Shown: one piece after another, positions 1-13,540 of the stretch
Position numbering within the stretch: position 1 is the first letter of the stretch
Layout: each line of letters begins with the position of its first letter
Assembly: GCA_018398805.1 (NCBI GenBank)
Contig: JAGFBZ010002561.1
Span: 186,001-250,000, forward strand
Length of the DNA stretch: 64,000 nt
Direction: 5' to 3'
DNA from: Hirundichthys speculiger
Taxonomy: Eukaryota > Chordata > Actinopteri > Beloniformes > Exocoetidae
Made by a program: the position numbers and the translations under genes
Notes under the pieces: generated by a model
Databases searched by the model: none
What the model was told of the DNA's origin: nothing
What the model saw: only the letters and a program-made list of their open reading frames with translations

Positions 1-1469
1 GTATGCAATACAAGATTTCAAATTCAGTTCTGATCGAAACCTGCTATGCTATAGGCACAGAAAATAAAATAATAAAAAAAATTTAAGTAAGGACTCAGTT
101 GCATAGGAGGTTTAAATAAGCTTTTTGTTTGTTTTTTTTCTGTTCAAATGCAGCAAATGATCTGTTGTCGGTACCTCAGTTGACCACCTCGGTCAACTGT
201 TTAAGCTCGAGCAGAACGTAAGAGTTTTGGGTGGAATGCATTATTTAGCGGCCGTAAGTGCTCCACACTGTTTTGATTTACCCCTGGTGCTTTGAACATT
301 GATCCGATATGACTTCACAGTGAGCAGATTGCCCGCCTTGCTAACATAACACATGCAAGCAGAAATTTAGAAGTGCTTTGATGGGCGTCTGCGCTCGCGG
401 CCCCTTTTCTGCAGCGCAGCGGCAGCAGAGGGGAAGTCCTGCAGCCAGAGGGCGAAAATATTATGGAAAGCTGTTTTGGGGGTCATTCGGGGTGTCATGT
501 ATAGATTTGGAAAGAGTTTTTGCAGAACGTTGAAATGGTGAGGAGGGACTCCTTACTCATTCGCCTCAGTTCTGCCAGTAGCTGATACTGCTAAAGTGCT
601 TAGGTTTATATAAATAGCATGAATAATGTAGTGGGATCGTTTCCCTGCAGTGGTTGTAGACTTTCATCGCAGTGGGTGATTGAAATTCTCCTCAGAGCAT
701 CAGGATGCTGCGTTAGAAACGTAACCAGCAAATTATCTTCAATAGCAACAGCCTTTACAGGACAAATCAGGGAGACGTATTCATGGCTGGTTCTTCTAGT
801 TCTTCTGCTCTCAAATCCAAAAAACTGTGTGCGCGAGGTTTTTAGGAAAGGTTTTTGTTTTGGAGATGAAGATTCAATGAAGATCTTTGTTCTGTTTATA
901 CTAAAGCAACCATGTTTGTAATGTGTGCAACCCTATTACCTAAAAAATAAGATAAAATGTGATGTAACTCATATAAACAGAGAGTACTACTGTATTTTCA
1001 GCCAACAGCAGTATAGTGACACCTCGAGGTGATCAGTCTCCTTTTTGTGCTTCACTGGCTCCTGCCAGGACCAGAGGGCTCCTCACAGCAGGACCACCAG
1101 AGGCCGAAATCATCTCTGAGCAGACGATTCATGAATGCCAAGCTGTTCTTTTACCTGCTCTGAGGTGGATGGCTGTGGCCATGCAGCCTGAAACCGCACA
1201 GATCCAACTCTGCAGCTTCAGTTACTGCATTACTCAGAAGCTCCAAATGCATCTTTCATTATTTTACACCCACTTATGTTTGCATGTTTGAATTCAGTTT
1301 TAAGGTAGAGGCCAAGAAAAAAAAATATCAGAAGACACAAGCGACAACAGAAAGAGGAGACAAACCCAGCAACATTTTCACTTGCCTTGCACCGTGCTTG
1401 CAGTATTTCATCTCTGATGTTTTGTGAATGTTTTTTTGCTGACGGTTTTGTGTGGCTCTTTGCGTGCAG
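1..1469. other. Intron of the MTCL2-like gene, no exon recognised
   Basis: This stretch precedes the first recognisable + strand exon, whose 3' splice site is at 1468-1469, so it is taken as intron. It is AT-rich. The open frames at 619-921 and 1016-1291 show no family resemblance and lack matching splice sites, so they are not called. Confidence 0.6.
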
Positions 1470-1637
1470 TTTGGCGAGAACCGGCGGGTGCTGCAGGCCG
1501 TGCGGACGCTGCTGGAGGAGTTTCGAGAGGAGCTGCGGGAGGAGGAGGCGAGGCGGTGCCAACTGCAGCAGTCGTACGCCAATGACAAAGCCGCCTGGGA
1601 GGTCAAGTGGGCAGAGATGAAGTGCCAGGTCGCTCAG
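1470..1637 (+). CDS. mtcl2: MTCL2 (SOGA1)-like, internal coding exon 1 of window
   Basis: This is a 168-bp exon in phase 0 on both sides, encoding 56 residues from FGENRRVLQAVRTLLEEF to EMKCQVAQ. The acceptor is tgcgtgcag and the donor is cag/gtacag. The peptide is a charged, leucine-heptad coiled coil rich in Glu and Arg. It joins in frame to the next exon (…KCQVAQ-LEEEVQGK…), giving the coiled-coil part of a microtubule crosslinking factor (MTCL/SOGA family). Members of this family bind microtubules, and MTCL2 is known to act on Golgi-associated microtubules. Family assignment rests on the more distinctive downstream exons. The upstream exons are outside the window. Confidence 0.8.
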
Positions 1638-2458
1638 GTACAGATGGCGTCTCAGCGCCAACCTTTAAAGGAACAGGACACGAGCTCGCGGTGCTTTGCA
1701 GTAAGCAGCGAGTCGACAGTGAACATGTTGGCTCTGCCAAGCGTGAAGTCCTACCAGGAGATGGTTTAAAAATGAATAACAGCACAAAGCTGTGCTTTAA
1801 CACAGATTGCAACTGAAAAACAAGTAGCCAGGAATTCATTTCTTATTACCCCTTGAGAATTTAATTAAAAAAGGAAGGACGGGACCCAGGAAATTAATAA
1901 GGAATCATTTGATTGGCATCATATAATGGATATTCTGTTACGTTCTGTCATTGTCCAAATTCATTATTGGAGTGTTGTGCCTGATTGGTTTTTATGTGCC
2001 TGAGAGTATTTCAGACTGAACTAAACTGATGGGGATCTTCAGAAGACGGATACAAACAAGGAGATCGGCTGAGTGTTGATTTATGTCTGTGTGCGTGTTG
2101 GTATCAAGCAAAGTTAAACAGTGAAAGCCTCCTGGCGGTGTTTTCTCAAAACTGTTCCTCTAAAATAATTATTTCCAGCGCTGCAGTGCACCAAACGTCT
2201 GCTCTGATGATGAGAAAAATTCAGTGTTTAATATGTTGAGTTCTGACATCTTTACAAATTCAAGATGAGTACAGGAAACGTAGTACGGCACACAGTTTGA
2301 GGGTTTATTAGATGCCAGAACATTTAACTCTTTAGAGAAAACAGCAGGGCAGCTGTGCTCATAAAAAAAAAAATCAAGGAAGAATTTACACCTGATGGGT
2401 TTTTTTTTCATCCAGAAGACCTTTGAAAAGATGGTTTCTGTGAGCAAGTCATCAGGAT

Positions 2459-2872
2459 TAGGGCTGTAGCAAAACACTAATCTCGCGATACGATACACGA
2501 TATTCGGCTCACGATACAATATATATCGATATTCATCTTACAATACATTTACATCATTTTCCAAAAGATTTTAAAGGGACAAAGTGATTTTGGTGACATC
2601 TTGTGAGTGTTCCAATGACTTTGTTTGAATTCATTGAACTGAAAGCATCAATTACACATTATATGGCTGACAGGCAGCTTGCAAATGCTGGACAAAATGA
2701 ATAAAAGATTTGTTGAGAAAAATAGTTTCATTCATTTAAACAGTGCAAATTTTTGCTTAGAAGCTTTTAACATAGGGGACACAGGTTTTGAAAGAAGCTT
2801 AGAATATCGATACTCGCAGCTGCGATAAAATATCGATATATATCGCAGAATCGATAAAATCGCTCAGCTCTA
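2459..2872 (+). mobile_element. hAT-type MITE, copy A
   Basis: The 414-bp element starts TAGGGCTG and ends CAGCTCTA, so its termini are inverted (7 of 8 match). It is flanked by a perfect 8-bp target duplication, ATCAGGAT, at 2451-2458 and 2873-2880. Eight-base duplications are typical of hAT transposons. The subterminal regions are rich in ATCGATA and TATCG words, as in many fish hAT MITEs. It has no coding capacity. A related copy lies in opposite orientation at 63186-63622. Confidence 0.9.
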
Positions 2873-3789
2873 ATCAGGATGTTTTCACTGACAGAATAAA
2901 TACATAAAAATAATTGTTTTGAGCATTTTTGAACCCCTTATGTGCTGGACTGTCCCCAGCACATCTGAGATTATTCCAGTAGAATAAGTCATGCAGAAGA
3001 GTGACACATCCCAGTTCGCGCGTGTCTTTACAGCCTATCCACCAAGTCAGCGGGGTCAAACGTCCGCTGCCAGCCACGCCTCTATCTTCGGGCTTTTCCT
3101 CGAAAGGTGGCGTGTGCTCATGATAAACTTAGTGGGATTAAAGGGGCTGGAAACGCAGAGCCCTCTGTGTCCTACCTGCTCAACGGCAGCTGGTGAGCAT
3201 GCTGGGTAATTAAGCAGCTAATAAGCCAGATGTGTCCCTCAGTAGCTGGTGCAGACCAGAACCAGAGCTGAAAAAGTTTATATTCAACTTACGTCTGCCA
3301 AAGAAGCAGACTGATGAGTAAGAGGAAGCAGAAAGAGAAACTGGTTGCCTAATTTATGTGGTTATTGTGGCCTGTAGTGTGCAGGTATCCTGTGGTACAT
3401 ATTTACCTCCAAATGAGAAAGGTTTGACCATTTTAGAAAATATAAAAAATAAATTAAATGAATGAATGAATAGATAAAAAGATTTTTTTTTAAATAACAT
3501 TTTCTTAATTTAACTTTGTTTTTTGGAAACAGTGAACTCAGGATATATTATCTTTTTCTTTCTATTTATACACATCAAATTTCATATTTTAAAGTGTTCA
3601 ACATGTTCCAAAAAATAGTTATAGAGGCACATCATTGCTGGTACGAAGGTAAATTACCAAAATAATGAAATTTCGAACAGCCGGCAGGTAATTGTAATGG
3701 TGATTTAATACAAAATCAACATCAATTAAAGATCGAGACTTTAATGAAGCGCTTCAGTGTGGAGCTACATTCACCCTAAAAGTTCACAG

Positions 3790-4260
3790 TGGAAAAAAAA
3801 CATACGTTAACCTTGTCTAGAGGTCTTTGATATCTCTGGGTTTGAAATGAGCATCATGAGCTCCAGACCAGAGGCAAAGAGGACCATCCAGACTCACCAG
3901 CATAAAGCCCAAAGACCTGAATCTGTGCTGATGTGGGGTTGGATCAGCGCTCTATTCCAGAGCTCATTTACTCTTCTGTGGTGGCAACATTAATGCAGAA
4001 AAACATACAGAGCAGTAAACGCTGCCTTCAGCTGGACATTGTTTCCAGGGTGCTTGCATTTTTCATCAAGACAATGCAAAACCACAGAGTTCAGGTTCTG
4101 GACTGGCCCATCTGCGGTCCTGAGCTGTCCAGATACAGAATCTGTGGAGAGTTTTGAGACAAAAGAAAAACTGGCCATGACCATCTGATACTGTGAAGCT
4201 GCTGAAGCATTGCTTGCAGGAAGAACTTCATTACCTAAAACCTTCAATCCCAGCATGCTT
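3790..4260 (+). pseudogene. Tc1/mariner transposase fossil, 3' half
   Basis: The + strand translation near 4050-4160 reads NHRVQVLDWPICGPELS, which matches the Tc1-type stretch around the second catalytic Asp and the following 'VLDWPxxSPDLSPIE' region. Here the QDNAKPH-like motif is replaced by KTMQNH, so the second catalytic aspartate is gone. Stops and frame changes occur on both sides. This is a dead fragment inside an intron of the MTCL2-like gene. Confidence 0.75.
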
Positions 4261-7200
4261 TTCGTGTATTGTCTGAGGAAACGGAAACATCACAAAGTAG
4301 TACAAGTTTTGCTGTCCTGACCAGTTTACCCCCTGAACAACTTTTCTTTTTTTTCTTTATAGGAAGTCTCGCAGTCATGACCCCATTTGTTATATTAACA
4401 AATGAAATAAACTTGGTGAAAAAATTTGAACTGTCTGCGAAGAGATAAAAGTCAAAGTGAATTTGTGGTGCGTCTTGTTGCTGCAGCATCACAGATCTTC
4501 CCTGAAGGTCTGTGACCACGTAGCTCCGTGTACATTCACATCTCAGCCGGCTTTACGTTCATTTACACTGGAATCTCAGGGATCTACGATACACATGCAC
4601 GTGAAACTGCTCATCTCTTTTCTTAATTTTTTCTTCCTAGTCCAGGATTTACCTTAAGCGTGCTTGAAAGAGCAACTTTTGCAGGAAAAGATGGGCTGCA
4701 GTTTATTTTGCCAACTCAGCAACTTTTCAGACCCTCTGAGAATTTTATTTATTTTTTCCCAGACAAAGCAGCTAGTTACTGGTGACCTTCCTAGCAGGAG
4801 AAAGAGACTCTCTCTCGCTGCAGAACAATATCCTCAGTTTCCACTCTGTCCGGTCAGTTTTAGAGAGCAATAGCTGCAGCGCCAGTAAACTGCTTCCACA
4901 GCTGCTCCAGAAAAACCGTTGCGGTTTTTCTGAAAGCATTAGGAGGCTGTGGGCTGTGCACAAAGGTTCAAGACCTTTTTTCGCTTCTTACTTTTATTCT
5001 CATATATGCAGTAGTTTCTCTAATTTTCTCAGCACAGACATGAACTGATGTGGATGGTGATTTTATCAGAGCAGACTGGCAGCCTCGACACGCTCTAGAG
5101 GTTTGGGACATTTATCTCAATGGGCTGTCACAGTTACAGACTCATCTCAGTTCCTGACAACAGCAACAGAGAAAAAAAACATGTGAATGAGAGCATCTTT
5201 TTTGGAAGTTTGGCAGTATACGTGAGTACAGATGGTGGGAAGAAAGCCAGCAGATTGGCTGGCAAGAAGCAGAATGAAAACTCAGTGTGATGATGTCATC
5301 TCGCACCATTTAGCTGGTTTTGAAGCAGGTTTTAGCTACTGTCCGCCCATGCTTCCATAAGCCACACCCACCTCTTTCTATTTGGGGTCACAGGGGTCTG
5401 CTGGAGCCTCTCCCAGCACTCTGTGGGCGAAAGGCAGAGGTACCCGCTGCACATGCCACCAGTCTGTTGAAGGGTGCTTTAGCTACTAGTCGTAGGAAAT
5501 AGTTGGCAGCAGTGCCTGCACTCTGTGCCAGGAAGTTGGCCTAAACAAATTAACTTAAAAGGGTTAGTAACTATTGGCTAGAGTACACACCTTTCGGATA
5601 ACGTCAGTAGTGTTTAACACACCTTTGAAAAGGCTGAAGCTATCAAATAAATTTTATTTTTATAGAATAACCCTTTCCCCATATGTGGTTCAGATGTCTT
5701 TGAATTTCTTACCAAAAGCCTCCGTGGGTTAACTTGATGTCAGTGTACCGGTGGGAGCCCACCGCCGTCCACCAGAACTCAACACATATCTCTGCCGGAG
5801 CAGCATGGAGGGTCACTTTTGGAGATTTCTGGTCTTTCAAACAGGGGAATCTCATAGTCGGAGTACATTATAAAAACGTGTCAATTTATTTATATGTAAA
5901 TTCTGCCCTTCCCTTCCCTACAGTGAGTGTGATTTATTTACAGCGTAAGAAATTAAGTATTTCGGTGTAGAAATGCCAATAAATGGTTGCTGCTTGTCAT
6001 TCGACTTCACATGCAAAATCCACAATGGACTGAAGTCGTGCATGAGACGTGACAGTACATATATATCTCGGAAACCTGTCAGTGAAAACTGCATTCAGCT
6101 TTTCCACCAAACACCATGAGGACTGATCAGCGTCCAGGCCACCTGAGGCCAACTCACAGCTCCATTCACTCCCAGAGATGCTGAGAGTCCGGGGGGGCGG
6201 GATCACATTGGCGTTTCAGCCAATGCACATCGAGTTTCGCAGCAATGAAAAAAATGCTCCATGCAGTCCCAGAGGTGCTCAGCTTCTAAGGGGAAATGCA
6301 TTGACCAGAAAGCATTATGGGAATTTTACTGGTGAAGAAGTAGCTGATTCTGAATCAACTCGTCTTCATGCTTAACGTGTTCTAACACACTTATAGTCAA
6401 TGAAATGTTAACACAACTGCACATATTAGGTCATTTATTTTTTTGACATTATATGGCAGGGAGCCGAGGGAAGTTCAGCTTCCCTCGCAGTCTCAGAGGA
6501 ATCCCCTCTGGATGCGTCAGGGTGCTTCTGGTGGGACTACTTTAATCGACCTGAATGGCGGCGCTGCCATTCCACAGTCGTTCTGCGTCCTGTGAGGCTT
6601 GAGGTTAACACCAGTCTGACAGCCCAAAACCTTTACCACAATGAAAGCCCTGGCTAACGATAAATGTTCTTTTAGCAACTCAAGCACACACGCCACATTC
6701 AAGTGATCATGTTGTGACATCACTTTGAGATTTTTCCCATCGTTGAAATCTGACCCGGTGTCACTGAAGTCCATCTCTAACATGTATGATCATTGATATT
6801 ATGAAATATAACCAGGACTTGATGTCTGTAAAATTTAGCAAAACACAGATTTTGAACCTGTGCAAATGCGCTGCATGAGACTCAGGTGTTATTTTTCAGT
6901 TTCCACAGACCCATGTGACTAGAGGAGAGTTTGCATACTTAGCCTTTAAAAAGTGGGTAGATTTAAATTAGCAGGTGTGTACAGGTGTGTTCTCTTGTTT
7001 CATCTTTTTCTCCGTCACTCTTGTTGTCACTTTTTGTTACTGTGTTGAGTCTCTTAGTCTTCTCTGCCACGACGTCCAGTGTCGCCCTCCGAGCAAGCTT
7101 CACGAATGTTGATGCGCGTCGTAAAAGCCGTAAAGCTCTATGCGGTTGTCAAGAGACGACCGCCACAGGAGTCCATAGTTACTTTGGGTTAGTTTTTGCT

Positions 7201-10200
7201 GATGGTATGGTACGGGAGACCACGAGACCGGGAGACAACACTTCCTGAAAGTAACCAAATGTTCCTTCAAATGAAACTGAAACTCACATTTTATCATGGA
7301 AAAGCTGCTTTGCGCTGCTTTAATTCATTTTCATCGCAGGTATGCTGCTGTCGCCCAGATTAACCATAGGGATTCTGGTAATTGACTAAAAACATCCTAC
7401 TGATTGGATGAGTTCTGTTTGGTGAACAGAGACGTTGGAGACGCATTGTCTGCTGCGTCTGATTAAGCCTCAAGATTTTCCTTTCCCCTTGAGACTCTGA
7501 GGACAATCAGGCCTGGTGGCCGATGAAAAAACAAAGCTTACAATCAGATAGAGGACGCTGAACATGTTCCCTCTTGACCGCTACGTGGGGAGATCAAATT
7601 TGAAACTCGCAGTGCCAGAAACAGAGTCTCTTTTACGCTTTATCTGATCGAAAGGAAAATGCAGCTTTTGGAACCAATTAAGAGGTTTGAGTTATAGCAG
7701 CAAGATTATCTTTTTAACTCTCTCATGCTTTTAATCTGTGAGGCTCTTACATGGTACAATCCTTCTGCAGAGCAGAGGTCGGCGAGGGCTGCGTGAGAAC
7801 TAATGTGCTTAGTTTTGTCTGATAATGTGATGTTGAGTTCTCTGCTTGCTCTGCTCTGATTAGGCCTTTAGAAATATGCTTTGTACTAATTATTATCATG
7901 CCGCCCAGCAGAGCAGAGTAGAAATGAAAATTGACCTCACCTGTATACCCCACATATATGTGAACGTAAATAGTGACCATTTGAGATATAAATGTCTGGC
8001 GTTTCACGCAACAGTTTGGCCTCTGGCTCGGTCCTGAATGAGTCCGTACATTTACAATGACTCAACGAGTCTTAATGTACCTGATGGGCTCTCTGGCGTC
8101 TAATCAGACACTTTTGAAGCTTGATACATACGCGACAGAGATTTGCGAATGAGCTTTGTAAGCTCGTTTTGAAGGACGGCATTGAGTTGTTCCTCTCAGC
8201 ACTCCGGCACCGTTGTACTTGTGTGTACCATTATGTTTGTGGGATCAAAGCCTCCCAGAAAATGCCAAAGCTCCCTTCTTTAGAAAGAAAAAAAACCTTG
8301 AAAAGTAGCTCATCTTCAGTTGCAGCTTGGAAGATTTCTGTCACTGCCAGTGTGCAGTTTGGAGCATGAAATACGCCGTCACTCAAATGTTTGTGTCGGC
8401 TGTAAAAAGACTGCAGCGCTTTTGTGAGACGCGTCGTCGATCTGTTTTTGCTTGTGAATACGTGTAGAAATTTGGGATGAGTGATTCTTGTTTTCTGGTT
8501 CTCTTTATCTTTAATAATTCGCTTCACTTGGTTCAGAAAGATAACTTGGCATCAGGTTTCAGGCTTAAAGGTTGTTAAAGGAAAAGTCTGAAATGCTTAT
8601 TTGCATTTTTCCATTAGACCAGAAGATCAATACCACCATCAAGTATTTGAAGTAAATTTTGTCTGAGTTTAGAGACAAAGCTGGATGCAGTAACATTTAT
8701 TTCAATCTGCACTGTAAAGACTGATGAATGCTTGTACATGGCAGCTAAGCACAATGCTTACTGATAGAACAACCGTCATTGTTGGCGTTTTGCTTGTCGG
8801 TTGTTATTTGTATCGCTCTGTAATTACACCACCAAATGCTCAGTAGCAGTGCAGGTTATCTTCTGCAGTGCTGTAGCTTTCAGTGCTGAGCTTCCTTTTC
8901 TTTTTTTTCCCATGTAGCTCAGACTTAGCAATTCTGCAAATAAAGCATATTTTATGTGAGTCAGATTTGATAAATGCTGAACATCAGTCATTTTTTACTG
9001 ACTTTGCAGCAATCTATCTTTCTCCCGAGCTCAAAAACAAAGAACAACCAGTAGTAGGAACTGCAAAGACGAAGAACAATGCTACCAAGCGAACCAGTCA
9101 CATTTGTCGCGGTCTTGCTTTGATCTGATGTTGGATTCACACAGCAGCGAGTGGTGTTTCTGACGTTTCTTCGTCATACCGAAAACAAGCAGTCAAATTT
9201 CTACTTGGTTGTGCCACAAATAAGCTCCATGCTTTGAATTAGTCCCACCTCTGTGTGCAATTTCACTGGCTAGCTCTAGCTTTGTAGCCGCAACTCGGAC
9301 GGGTGCCGCATGCATTGAAGCAGGAAAAGTTAAAAACCCCTCAACTTTTGACGGAGGAACATTTATCATCGCAACACATGAAACCCACAGTTCAGTTCAG
9401 CAACAGATGACGTCACCTCATGTTTTGTAGCATGTGTGCAACATGTGGCTCAAGTGTTTTTGATGGTCAAATCCTTGCACGCTACGTTTTCAACAATTCC
9501 TGCAGATGACCTCGGTACCTTAAATCCTTCCATACGTGTTCAAGCCAGAATTTGATTAAGAATATGAACTGAAACAACAAATATGACAAAGATGCTGTGA
9601 GAAGGTTGGTTTGCCATGACCTCGTCCAGGTCATGATCATTTTCAAATGCTTTAAATCAGTTGACAAAGCCTTCCGGATGGAAGGTGAAATGTCTTCAAG
9701 AGCCAAGAAAAAGGAAGTGCTGTTGCCTTTAAAAATTAGCTGTTTGGCATTTATCAAGATCGGGCAAATCTTTCATGGGCACAACCGACGTCGTCAGCTC
9801 TGCTCCTGGTCCCACAAATACATGTTCCCTACAAACGTGGCACCATTTAAAAGGGAAATAAACAGGCTTTCCAGTGGCATGAGACTTATTTTCAAAAAGC
9901 CTTGTTACGACAAAGAATTAATCTACCAAACACACATTTTCTTACTTTCTGTGGTCAGTCTATATATGTTGTTCTCCGTATGCTAATAGGTGTGAGGCGT
10001 CAAGTCATGAGTAGTCAAGAAACAGGAAAGCTAATAATGCTGTCGCCAACAGTTTAGGCTATCTTAGCGTGATAATTGGTTAGATTTTATCACTTTTTTT
10101 GCATAAGAAGAATTGAAGTGAGTAGATTTATTCCTCCTTGTTAGCATGAGACTGTGCACTGAAGGGTGAAACTCTTCAACCATGATGTGGGCTTAAAAAA

Positions 10201-10726
10201 AAAAAAAAGCACACAAACATCAGATATCGACACTTGGGGTTCAAACAAGTTTGTAGTGTTGGGACAGTAGCAACTTTCTAATTTAGTGTTTCTGCAAATA
10301 CAGCAGCGTAGTTGTTCATAAAATAGTCCTCCGTGCCTGTGAAGTGCTGCAGGAAAAGCAAATGCATTTGCGCCGTTGCTGTCTTGGAATAACGAAACTG
10401 CATCTACGAAGCCGTCACAACTGTCACTGGCACCCAAAAACACATTTCTTTTAGAGACATCTAACATCATAGTAATACCCTAGATTTGTCAAAAAACACA
10501 GAAAAGCAGAATACATCCACCTCAATTTAAAATCTGTGGTACGTTTTGTGTGTTTGAGACAGAACCAGAGTAGCTGCTCCTGTAGCTCTGCAGTATGAGA
10601 GGAAAAATATACAAATAAACACCTTTCAGTGACAACCAAATACAAAAACAAGCTGCAAAAAGTACAGTCCACAGTATAAATGAGATGTCATTTAAAAGAC
10701 GCTAAGATGTCATTGAGTTTTTACTT

Positions 10727-10761
10727 TTTTTTTTTTTTTTTTTTTTGGGGGGGGGGGGGGG
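10727..10761. repeat. Poly-T tract joined to poly-G tract
   Basis: About 20 T are followed directly by about 15 G (10747-10761). This is simple sequence in an intron. The G-run could form a quadruplex, and its exact length is prone to sequencing error. Confidence 0.9.
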
Positions 10762-12238
10762 TTTGTCAGCTTCCTGCACACTGATGTCAGGGTCATCTAT
10801 TATTTCCTTTTACACAATTTTTTTGATACATAAGTTGACATTTGGTCAGCTATGCTGCTGGTGTTACACTGCATGTATTTATCTTACTGATATGACAGAG
10901 GTATTGATTGTTTTATATGACTTTCAGTGACAAGAGCAAATGAATATTTTTTTTCTATAATGCCCAACTTTTATTGACTATTCTTTTATTTCTGACTGTC
11001 GCTCATATTCATATATATATACTTTATATAATTTGACTCCAGCCCATCATTAAAGCACAAGGATATTCACACATCATTTCAAAGCATGTCCAGTTAGTCT
11101 TCACCTCCTCAGTTTATGATTTGTAAGTCTTGTCATTAGAATAATGTCTTGAGTCAGTTTTCCTTTACACATTTTTAAATGTTCAATAATATAGACCTGT
11201 GGGAGCAGTTCGGTTTAAACCTTTCCACCTGTGACTGACTACATTTGCTAAATTACGTTGATCAGTGAGCCATTTGATTGTTGCCTCATTTATACATTTC
11301 GATTATCTGTAGTGTGACATTAGTCTAAATGTCTTTAGTCATTTCTCTAGACAGTTTTGACTTAATTTATTATTTTGTGACAGGATGAGCTCTTCTTTTC
11401 TTTTAATATGTTTTTATTGATACATTTCAGCCCTCTGAATCATGTCATACCGACATGTGAATGCAGTATGAAGGGTGTTGTTACTTCTGTCCCTGATGGT
11501 CCCACATCCTCTCATCTAGAGTCACAATTATCTCAAAAAAGAACAAGTGTACAAATAACCCACATTACTGAGTCCAGTGTGTTTATCGGTCGATTGTTTA
11601 GAGATTTATCGGTCTATCAGTCGATCTTCGCTCCAACCTTCGCCTGTGAGGGTTGATACTGACCGAAATGATGAAACTGTGAATGCAAGTTGATAACAGG
11701 TCTACTGATGTTTCTGCAGAACCCTGAGTTGCATTACATCCCTTAAGATGAATATCTTGAGGACGTTTATAGGTTGAGGATTTTCTAGATCCTCATTAAT
11801 CGGTGTACTTCAACCAGTTTTTTTTAACGTTACGTAATTGATGCCATAAGAGAGACAAATCCAGCTTCAAGGATGTAAGCAGGTGATTAAATATCAGTAG
11901 AGAAAAGCTGCTGTTCTTTAGGTTGAGAAGTTGGCAGCCATCCTGATGTTGCCGTTTGTATTTGAAAACATGAAAGCAGTTTTACTGAAGGGTTTTTGTT
12001 TCGCTGTTTGCTTTTTTAAAATCAGTTTTTAAAAAATAATTTGTTCCTTCAAATTAAAGCAATCTTTCACTAAATGTTGTTTATATGGCAGCTGGATGTA
12101 TGCCTTCATATTAATATAATGAACATAAATGAAACATAAATGTGTTTTTCCACAGACTCTGGCTTTCTGTTTGTAATCCATCACTTCTATAAATAGTGGC
12201 ACCACCCTGTCCTCATTGTGTCTCTGTTGTCTGACCAG

Positions 12239-12511
12239 CTGGAGGAGGAGGTGCAGGGGAAGGTGCGAGGTGAGGCCCAGGGGGGCGAGGCTGAGCCGGC
12301 CAGAGACCCGGAGCGGGCCTTGAAGCAGGAGCGTGAGGAGCACCGGCGCCTGCTGGCCGAGAGCCACAGCACATCGCTGGATCTCCGCTGGAAGCTGCAG
12401 CACGGAGAGAAGAGGTGGAGCCACGAGAGGGCCGAGCTCCTGGAGCGCTTCGACCGGGAGCGCCAGGAGTGGGACGGCGGGATGAGGGAGCTTCAGCGCA
12501 AGATGGAAAGG
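12239..12511 (+). CDS. mtcl2: MTCL2 (SOGA1)-like, coding exon 2 of window
   Basis: This is a 273-bp phase-0 exon encoding 91 residues. The acceptor is gtctgaccag and the donor is agg/gtgaga. It contains STSLDLRWKLQHGEKRW followed by SHERAELLERFDRERQEWDG, a Trp-rich coiled-coil segment that I recognise as typical of the MTCL/SOGA family. The exon is GC-rich, unlike the AT-rich intron around it. It joins in frame to the exons at 1470-1637 and 18363-18704. The - strand open frames over it (12029-12593) are shadows. Confidence 0.88.
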
Positions 12512-12904
12512 GTGAGAGACGGGGAGGTGGACGGCGGCACTGGGACACGTAGACACGAGACTGCTTAAAGGGCATGCACCCCGCTAGTTTCATTCAGTCA
12601 CTGATCTCGAAAACATAATTGTATAAGATATGAGAATGAATTTGAACCTGTTAACACCTGGAAAACTCTCCATAAAACCATTCAAAAATCCATGCAAAAA
12701 TCACCTTTTTGGATATCATCAATTTTTCAAAAATAATCACTAAACATTTGTCTTGAAAATTATGATTTATTGTGTAATTGTGACCCGAGTGTCACTCATA
12801 TTTCATAAATCACAGCACGTAAAACGACAAATTTTCAAAGATGTTTGAACCTAATATACGCTGAAGAAACTGCTTCATAAACCAAATTAAACATAAAGTG
12901 ACTT

Positions 12905-13055
12905 CAATGTGAATTGCCCCAAACTGCAGTTCCTCAAATGTCCACAAGGAGCTGCGTGCAAAAGTGAGTAAATCCCCAGTCACCCCTATAAATTACAAAC
13001 TTCCAGATTTACAGCAGAAATGGTTAAAGTCTGGTACAAAAAAAAAAAAATGGCT
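12905..13055 (+). repeat. Dispersed teleost repeat (ACTGCAGTTCCTCAAATG family)
   Basis: The stretch begins aactgcagttcctcaaatg, continues gtccacaaggagctgcgtgc and runs to a tail with 'acagcagaaat' and 'ctggtacaaaa'. A second copy is at 42455-42600 with the same word order, and an inverted partial copy is near 39025-39060. Repetition within the window shows it is a dispersed element, but the class is not clear. Confidence 0.7.
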
Positions 13056-13284
13056 TTCATCTTCGTACTTAGTTTTCCTCTTTATAACAAATAAGGGAAA
13101 ATAAAAAAATAAAAAAGGACTCTTAAAAACAGTCAGTGATGATGCAAGCTTCAGCTCATTTAGCCGTTCATCCTGGGCACACACATACTGAATCTACGAT
13201 CCCTTTATGGATGAGTGATGAATGAGGAATGAAGAGTATCTGTTGTTGTTGGTCTGAGGGCCTGTGATGGATTATACCTGCGCT

Positions 13285-13540
13285 GCATGTCCATTATCTA
13301 TGGCCGTCCTTGACCATTTAGTGCCTTAAAAACAGTTAGGAAGCACTTTGTGCTGGATTCATAACTTCACAGGAAGCCAGCGGAGAGCTGCCAGTACTGT
13401 TCGCTTTTCTTTTTAACCTGTAAGTTGTCCCGCCGCAGCATTTTGGACGGGCAAAAGAAGATTCAGAGTCCAATATAATGGGCATTACTGTGGTCAAGTC
13501 TGAAAGTAATAAAAGCATGTATGACTTTAGTCCAACATCA
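13285..13540 (+). repeat. Probable dispersed teleost repeat fragment
   Basis: The words gaagccagcggagagctgcc, gcagcattttggac and 'tctgaaagtaataaaagcatg' resemble a common teleost interspersed repeat of retrotransposon origin. The recognition is from memory, no copy is present elsewhere in the window, and no frame is intact. Confidence 0.45.

Larger units (their letters stand above)
1638..12238. other. 10.6-kb intron of the MTCL2-like gene
   Basis: The intron is bounded by a gtacag donor at 1638 and a ctgaccag acceptor ending at 12238. It holds a hAT MITE (2459-2872), a Tc1/mariner fossil (about 3790-4260), a degraded teleost repeat near 5345-5445 and a T-run joined to a G-run near 10727-10761. 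The remainder is AT-rich with no exon that I could support. The many short open frames here have no recognisable motifs. Confidence 0.7.

Noticed and set aside
12029..12593. - strand open frames of 126 and 175 residues
   Set aside because: They are shadows of the exon at 12239-12511 and run into AT-rich intron.
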